Source of the DNA: Pseudomonas putida
GTDB taxonomy: Bacteria; Pseudomonadota; Gammaproteobacteria; Pseudomonadales; Pseudomonadaceae
Reading direction: 5' to 3'
NCBI RefSeq assembly: GCF_028682395.1
Contig: NZ_JANHLC010000009.1
Coordinates: 62,001 to 126,000, forward strand
Length of the DNA stretch: 64,000 bases
Shown: positions 59,292 through 64,000 of the stretch, one piece after another
Position numbering within the stretch: position 1 is the first letter of the stretch
Layout of the letters: each line of letters starts with the position of its first letter
Made by a program: the position numbers and the translations under genes
Notes under the pieces: generated by a model
Seen by the model: the letters and a program-made list of their open reading frames with translations, nothing else
Told to the model about the DNA's origin: nothing
Databases searched by the model: none

Positions 59292-60226
59292 CCACGTTCT
59301 GGAGTACGTACATCTGCGTACTGACCATTGGCAGCCTGATCGGCCTGACCTGGCTGTTGATCGGCACGCGCAAGGGTGAAACCAAAGGCAGCACCGACCA
59401 GACCATGGGCCACAGCTTCGACGGGATCGAGGAATACGACAACCCGCTGCCGCAATGGTGGTTCATGCTGTTCGCCGGCACCCTGGTGTTTGCGGTCGGC
59501 TACCTGATCCTCTACCCGGGTCTGGGCAACTGGAAAGGCATCCTGCCCGGCTATGAAAATGGCTGGACCGGCGTCAATGAATGGCAGAAGGAAATGGACA
59601 AGGCAGACGCCAAGTTCGGGCCGATCTTCGCCAAATTTGCAGCCATGCCCGTGGAAGAAGTCGCCAAGGACCCACAAGCACTGAAGATGGGCGGCCGCCT
59701 GTTCGCGTCCAACTGCTCGGTCTGCCACGGCTCCGACGCCAAGGGCGCCTTCGGCTTCCCTAACCTCGCCGACAGCAACTGGCGCTGGGGCGGCAATGCC
59801 GACACGATCAAGACCACCATCATGGCCGGTCGTGTTGCCGCCATGCCGGCCTGGGGTGAAGTACTGGGCGAAGACGGCGTGAAAAACGTCGCCGCCTACG
59901 TGCGTCACAACCTGGCGGGCTTGCCGCTGCCTGAAGGCGACAAAGCCGACCTGGCAGCCGGTCAGCAAGCGTTCAGCACCACCTGCGTCGCCTGCCATGG
60001 CCCGGACGGCAAGGGCATGGAGATGATGGGTGCGCCGAACCTGACCCAACCGGGCGGTTTCATCTACGGCACCAGCCTGACCCAGTTGCAACAGACCATT
60101 CGTCATGGTCGCCAGGGCCACATGCCGGCGCAGAACGAACTGCTGGGTAACGACAAGGTGCAGTTGCTGGCGGCCTACGTGTACAGCCTGTCCCATGACA
60201 ACGCTGCAGCAAGCCAATCCGAGTAA
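59288..60226 (+). CDS. ccoP: Cytochrome cbb3 oxidase subunit III, first cluster
   Basis: A 312-residue membrane-anchored diheme cytochrome c. Two hydrophobic segments near the N-terminus (about 5-25 and 58-77) and two heme sites, CSVCH at 143-147 and CVACH at 233-237. It receives electrons for CcoO. ATG overlaps ccoQ. Confidence 0.95.
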   Translation: MTTFWSTYICVLTIGSLIGLTWLLIGTRKGETKGSTDQTMGHSFDGIEEYDNPLPQWWFMLFAGTLVFAVGYLILYPGLGNWKGILPGYENGWTGVNEWQKEMDKADAKFGPIFAKFAAMPVEEVAKDPQALKMGGRLFASNCSVCHGSDAKGAFGFPNLADSNWRWGGNADTIKTTIMAGRVAAMPAWGEVLGEDGVKNVAAYVRHNLAGLPLPEGDKADLAAGQQAFSTTCVACHGPDGKGMEMMGAPNLTQPGGFIYGTSLTQLQQTIRHGRQGHMPAQNELLGNDKVQLLAAYVYSLSHDNAAASQSE

Positions 60227-60261
60227 CACCGTCCTTAGAGGTTTCGCGCCTCGAATGACAC

Positions 60262-60293
60262 AACTGCCGCATCGACTCCGGTGCGGCAGTTCC
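60262..60293 (+). terminator. Hairpin after the first cco operon
   Basis: A perfect 10-bp stem with a 10-nt loop, 36 nt after the ccoP stop. It is followed by TTCCCC, so it is a weak terminator at best. Confidence 0.5.
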
Positions 60294-60632
60294 CCCGCTC
60301 TCACGCGACCAAGTGTCGCACCCTTCCAAAGTCCTTCTTCACACTCCCGGCAATCGCGACTAAGCTTTTTCTTTCGAGGACTGGCACCTGTCGGTCATGG
60401 GCGAAAACGGACGGCGCGCGTTTGCTGATAAAGCTCGATAACAGGCCTGAACGGCGGGTTTATACCGGCTAACGTCCCGTTCGATGCCTGATGTCCTGCC
60501 CCCTCACTGACACACACGCGGTCACATCCACCCCATGCCCCTCGCCGGTTCCTCTTGCGGGAACATTTTCTGGCGACCGATTTTGTCCCTACTCAGCACA
60601 TGGAAAGGGCGCAGAATCAGCGTCGGAACGCC

Positions 60633-60646
60633 TTGACCCAGGTCAT
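60633..60646 (+). promoter_or_regulatory. Weak Anr-like box upstream of the second cco operon
   Basis: TTGAC-N4-GTCAT matches TTGAT-N4-ATCAA at 7 of 10 positions. It is a plausible degenerate site; constitutive expression of the operon is equally possible. Confidence 0.3.
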
Positions 60647-60731
60647 GCTGCGTTGCAATGACCCCCCGCTTTCTCCATACTTGCGGCCGATTTTTATCCC
60701 TAATAAAACACCCAAACCGTGGAACCTTAGA

Positions 60732-62174
60732 ATGAGCACAGCAATCAGTCCGACTGCTTATAACTATAAGGTAGTCCGCCAGTTCGCCATCATGACGGTG
60801 GTCTGGGGGATCCTTGGCATGGGGCTTGGTGTCTTCATCGCCTCACAACTGGTATGGCCGGAGTTGAACTTCGATCTGCCGTGGACGACTTTTGGACGCC
60901 TACGCCCGCTGCACACCAACCTGGTGATTTTCGCCTTCGGTGGTTGTGCGTTGTTTGCCACTTCCTACTACGTCGTGCAGCGAACCTGCCAAACGCGACT
61001 GATTTCCGACAGTCTCGCGGCCTTCACCTTCTGGGGTTGGCAAGCGGTGATCGTCGGTGCGCTCATCACTCTGCCGATGGGCTACACCACCACCAAGGAA
61101 TACGCTGAACTGGAATGGCCTCTGGCTATCCTGCTCGCGATCGTGTGGGTCACCTACGGCCTGGTGTTCTTCGGCACCATCGTCAAGCGCAAAACCACCC
61201 ACATCTACGTGGGCAACTGGTTCTACGGTGCGTTCATCGTGGTCACCGCGATGCTGCACATCGTCAACCACGCTTCCCTGCCGGTCAGCTTCTTCAAGTC
61301 CTACTCGGCCTATGCCGGTGCGACCGATGCAATGATCCAGTGGTGGTACGGTCACAACGCCGTGGGCTTCTTCCTGACCACCGGCTTCCTCGGCATGATG
61401 TACTACTTCGTTCCGAAGCAGGCCGAGCGTCCGATCTACTCCTATCGCCTGTCGATCGTGCACTTCTGGGCGCTGATCACCCTGTACATCTGGGCCGGTC
61501 CGCACCACCTGCACTACACCGCACTGCCGGACTGGGCTCAGTCCCTGGGCATGGCGATGTCGATCATCCTGCTCGCGCCAAGCTGGGGCGGCATGATCAA
61601 CGGCATGATGACCCTGTCGGGCGCCTGGCATAAGCTGCGCACCGACCCGATCCTGCGCTTCCTGGTGGTGTCCCTGGCGTTCTACGGTATGTCGACCTTT
61701 GAAGGCCCGATGATGGCCATCAAGACCGTCAACTCGCTGTCGCACTACACCGACTGGACCATTGGCCACGTACACGCCGGCGCCTTGGGCTGGGTAGCGA
61801 TGATCTCCATCGGCGCCCTGTACCACCTGATCCCGAAAGTCTACGGCCGTGCGCAAATGCACAGCACGGGCCTGATCAACGCGCACTTCTGGCTGGCCAC
61901 TATCGGCACCGTGCTCTACATCGCCTCGATGTGGGTCAACGGCATCACCCAGGGTCTGATGTGGCGTGCAATCAACGATGACGGCACCCTGACCTACTCG
62001 TTCGTCGAAGCGCTGCAAGCCAGCCACCCAGGTTTCATCGTTCGTGCCCTCGGCGGTGCGTTCTTCGCCAGCGGCATGCTGCTGATGGCGTACAACGTGT
62101 TCCGTACCGTACGCGCCGCGGACCCGGTGGAAGCTGAAGCCGCCGCCAAGATCGTTGTAGTTGGAGCTCACTGA
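60732..62174 (+). CDS. ccoN: Cytochrome cbb3 oxidase subunit I, second cluster
   Basis: A 480-residue subunit I with the same heme and CuB histidine motifs as the first copy. Differences are concentrated at the N-terminus (MSTAISPTAYNYK) and C-terminus, while the core is nearly identical. The ATG at 60732 has GGAA upstream. Overlaps ccoO by one base (TGATG). This position corresponds to the second operon of the pseudomonad tandem pair, which in P. aeruginosa is the constitutive one. Confidence 0.96.
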   Translation: MSTAISPTAYNYKVVRQFAIMTVVWGILGMGLGVFIASQLVWPELNFDLPWTTFGRLRPLHTNLVIFAFGGCALFATSYYVVQRTCQTRLISDSLAAFTFWGWQAVIVGALITLPMGYTTTKEYAELEWPLAILLAIVWVTYGLVFFGTIVKRKTTHIYVGNWFYGAFIVVTAMLHIVNHASLPVSFFKSYSAYAGATDAMIQWWYGHNAVGFFLTTGFLGMMYYFVPKQAERPIYSYRLSIVHFWALITLYIWAGPHHLHYTALPDWAQSLGMAMSIILLAPSWGGMINGMMTLSGAWHKLRTDPILRFLVVSLAFYGMSTFEGPMMAIKTVNSLSHYTDWTIGHVHAGALGWVAMISIGALYHLIPKVYGRAQMHSTGLINAHFWLATIGTVLYIASMWVNGITQGLMWRAINDDGTLTYSFVEALQASHPGFIVRALGGAFFASGMLLMAYNVFRTVRAADPVEAEAAAKIVVVGAH

Positions 62175-62782
62175 TGAAGCATGAAGTAGTCGAGAAGAAT
62201 ATCGGCCTGCTGGCCTTCTTCATGGTCATCGCCGTGAGCATCGGCGGTCTGACCCAGATCGTTCCGCTGTTCTTCCAGGACGTTACCAACAAGCCGGTCG
62301 AGGGCATGAAGCCACGTACCGCGCTGGAACTGGAAGGCCGCGACATCTACATCGCCAACGGCTGTGTCGGCTGCCACTCGCAGATGATCCGTCCGTTCCG
62401 CGCCGAGACCGAACGCTACGGCCACTACTCGGTCGCCGGTGAAAGCGTCTGGGACCACCCGTTCCTGTGGGGTTCCAAACGTACCGGTCCGGACCTGGCC
62501 CGTGTCGGCGGTCGTTACTCCGATGACTGGCAGCGTGCGCACTTGTACAACCCGCGCAACGTGGTGCCTGAGTCGAAAATGCCAGCCTACCCGTTCCTGG
62601 TAGAAAACAAGCTCGACGGCAAAGACACTGCGAAAAAAATGGAAGTCCTGCGCACTCTGGGCGTGCCTTACACCGACGAAGATATCGCCGGTGCCAAGGA
62701 TGCCGTGAAGGGCAAGACCGAAATGGACGCGCTGGTGGCCTACCTGCAAGGCCTGGGCACCATCATCAAAAGCAAACGGTGA
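62174..62782 (+). CDS. ccoO: Cytochrome cbb3 oxidase subunit II, second cluster
   Basis: A 202-residue monoheme cytochrome c with an N-terminal membrane anchor and the heme site CVGCH at 64-68, differing from CVQCH of the first copy. The distal Met is in PESKMPAYPF. It starts on the stop codon of ccoN. Confidence 0.95.
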   Translation: MKHEVVEKNIGLLAFFMVIAVSIGGLTQIVPLFFQDVTNKPVEGMKPRTALELEGRDIYIANGCVGCHSQMIRPFRAETERYGHYSVAGESVWDHPFLWGSKRTGPDLARVGGRYSDDWQRAHLYNPRNVVPESKMPAYPFLVENKLDGKDTAKKMEVLRTLGVPYTDEDIAGAKDAVKGKTEMDALVAYLQGLGTIIKSKR

Positions 62783-62787
62783 TCTAA

Positions 62788-62973
62788 ATGGATATCGGGA
62801 TGATTCGCGGCCTGGGCACCGTCGTCGTGATGGTGGCCTTTATCGGCCTGGCGCTGTGGGTTTTCAGCTCGCGGCGCAAGTCAGAGTTTGACGAAGCGAC
62901 CTTGCTGCCTTTCGCGGATGATCCCGAAGCCATCAAGCACGTCGAGCAAGCTTCTAGGAGTAACAAAGAATGA
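62788..62973 (+). CDS. ccoQ: Cytochrome cbb3 oxidase subunit CcoQ, second cluster
   Basis: A 61-residue single-span protein (hydrophobic about 8-27) with a charged tail. It begins 5 nt after ccoO and overlaps ccoP by 4 nt. Shorter than the first copy by 5 residues at the tail. Confidence 0.9.
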   Translation: MDIGMIRGLGTVVVMVAFIGLALWVFSSRRKSEFDEATLLPFADDPEAIKHVEQASRSNKE

Positions 62974-63947
62974 CTACGTTCTGGAGTCTGTACGTCACAG
63001 TCCTCAGTCTGGGTACCATCTTCGCCCTGACCTGGCTGCTGCTGTCGACCCGCAAGGGCCAGCGCACCGGGCAGACGGACGAAACCGTGGGTCACTCCTA
63101 CGACGGGATCGAGGAGTACGACAACCCACTGCCAAAATGGTGGTTCATGCTGTTTGTCGGCACCATCGTTTTCGCCCTTGGCTACCTGGTGCTCTACCCA
63201 GGCCTGGGTAACTGGAAAGGCCTCCTGCCAGGCTACACCTACCTGGACAATGAGAAGCAGACCCCTTTCGCCAACGGCCAGTCTGGCTGGACCGGTGTGC
63301 ACGAGTGGGAAAAGGAAATGGCTAAATCGGACGCCAAGTTTGGGCCGATCTTCGCCAAATTCGCATCCATGCCGATCGAAGAAGTCGCCAAGGATCCGCA
63401 AGCACTGAAGATGGGGGGCCGCCTGTTCGCCTCCAACTGCTCGGTTTGCCACGGTTCCGACGCCAAGGGTGCCTATGGCTTCCCTAACCTGACCGACGCC
63501 GACTGGCGCTGGGGCGGCGATCCGCAAAGCATCAAGGCCACCATCATGGGCGGCCGTCATGCCGTGATGCCAGCCTGGGGCGAAGTGATTGGCGAGCAAG
63601 GCGTGAGCGATGTGTCGGCCTACGTGCTGACCCAGCTCGACGGCCGCAAGCTTCCGGAAGGCGCAAAAGCTGACCCGCAAAACGGCCAGAAGCTGTTTGC
63701 AACCAACTGCGCGGTCTGCCACGGTCCGGAAGGCAAAGGTACGCCAGCAATGGGCGCGCCTAACCTGACTCACCCGGGCGCTTTCATCTACGGCTCGAGC
63801 TTCGCACAGCTGCAGCAGACCATTCGCCATGGTCGCCAGGGTGTGATGCCTGCCCAGGCAGACCTGCAAGGCAACGACAAGGTTCACCTGCTGGCGGCCT
63901 ATGTGTACAGCCTGTCCCACGGTGACAATCAGACCGAAGCCCAATAA
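62970..63947 (+). CDS. ccoP: Cytochrome cbb3 oxidase subunit III, second cluster
   Basis: A 325-residue diheme cytochrome c with two N-terminal hydrophobic segments and heme sites CSVCH at 157-161 and CAVCH at 247-251. Compared with the first copy it has about 14 extra residues after position 90 (YLDNEKQTPFANGQSG), at the border between membrane anchor and heme domain. Last gene of the window. Confidence 0.95.
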   Translation: MTTFWSLYVTVLSLGTIFALTWLLLSTRKGQRTGQTDETVGHSYDGIEEYDNPLPKWWFMLFVGTIVFALGYLVLYPGLGNWKGLLPGYTYLDNEKQTPFANGQSGWTGVHEWEKEMAKSDAKFGPIFAKFASMPIEEVAKDPQALKMGGRLFASNCSVCHGSDAKGAYGFPNLTDADWRWGGDPQSIKATIMGGRHAVMPAWGEVIGEQGVSDVSAYVLTQLDGRKLPEGAKADPQNGQKLFATNCAVCHGPEGKGTPAMGAPNLTHPGAFIYGSSFAQLQQTIRHGRQGVMPAQADLQGNDKVHLLAAYVYSLSHGDNQTEAQ

Positions 63948-63972
63948 GCCCAGCGTCTGAGCAACACCCAAC

Positions 63973-64000
63973 GGCCCCGCCAATCACCCTTGGCGGGGCC
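63973..64000 (+). terminator. Terminator hairpin at window end
   Basis: GGCCCCGCCAA and TTGGCGGGGCC form an 11-bp perfect stem with a 6-nt loop, 25 nt after the last ccoP stop. The window ends on the stem, so the T-run cannot be seen. Confidence 0.7.

Larger units (their letters stand above)
60227..60731. other. Intergenic region between the two cco operons
   Basis: 505 bp without a credible gene. A hairpin AACTGCCGCA/TGCGGCAGTT (60262-60291) follows ccoP. A weak Anr-like TTGAC-N4-GTCAT (60633-60646) and a CATACT at 60676-60681 lie ahead of the second ccoN, whose ATG is at 60732. The open frame upstream of that ATG is not conserved-looking. Confidence 0.55.

Overview
The window is a contiguous piece of a Pseudomonas chromosome, most likely of the P. 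fluorescens group. The GC content is high, and the gene content and order are pseudomonad: the pyoverdine genes pvdH, mbtH, pvdL, pvdG and pvdS, the acyclic terpene cluster atuRABCDEF, and a block running rlmM, acnA, aer and two tandem ccoNOQP clusters. The assignment rests on recognised proteins and gene order; no species can be named from the sequence alone.

Layout. 1-5.4 kb: a benzoate-type transporter, a MocR regulator, a GNAT acetyltransferase, a wrecked TonB-dependent receptor, tRNA-Asn and an aromatic/aspartate aminotransferase. 5.8-10.6 kb: uvrB, two proteins of unknown function and an MFS transporter. 10.7-12.4 kb: the MbtH-like protein and pvdH. 12.5-18.6 kb: a GNAT protein, then the two-component system dsbS-dsbR divergent from dsbD-dsbE-dsbG. 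18.7-33.5 kb: the 4332-residue NRPS pvdL, the thioesterase pvdG and, divergently, the iron-starvation sigma factor pvdS, followed by a small cysteine-rich ORF. 33.8-43.7 kb: a periplasmic solute-binding protein, then atuR divergent from atuABCDEF. 43.8-51.2 kb: exonuclease, ppnP, an MsbA-like ABC exporter, a PA1571-type small protein, pdxB, a MATE exporter, tusA and rlmM. 51.4-64 kb: acnA, aer, an alpha/beta hydrolase and two complete ccoNOQP operons in tandem.

How the parts work together. Iron: pvdS has a sigma70 promoter (TTGACA-17-TAATTT) overlapped by a near-perfect Fur site. Its product would then drive the three PvdS-type iron-starvation boxes I find upstream of pvdG(-pvdL), pvdH and mbtH. 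Two of these boxes use the stop codon of the upstream gene as part of their -35 element. PvdH supplies diaminobutyrate, MbtH-like protein supports adenylation domains, PvdL starts the peptide and PvdG edits the line. Redox/copper: DsbS has a periplasmic cysteine at residue 82, as in the copper-sensing DsbS, next to the thiol-disulfide genes it is expected to control. Terpenes: atuA-F encode geranyl-CoA carboxylase and flanking steps, with a perfect 13-bp inverted-repeat operator pair in the atuR-atuA gap. Low oxygen: an Anr-like site lies inside the start of the hydrolase gene, facing the first cco operon.

I see no CRISPR array, prophage, insertion sequence or rRNA. Most of the window is core pseudomonad sequence; the least explained pieces are the 323-residue protein with a predicted zinc-ligand cluster, the 68-residue Cys/His protein behind pvdS, and the receptor remnant beside tRNA-Asn.
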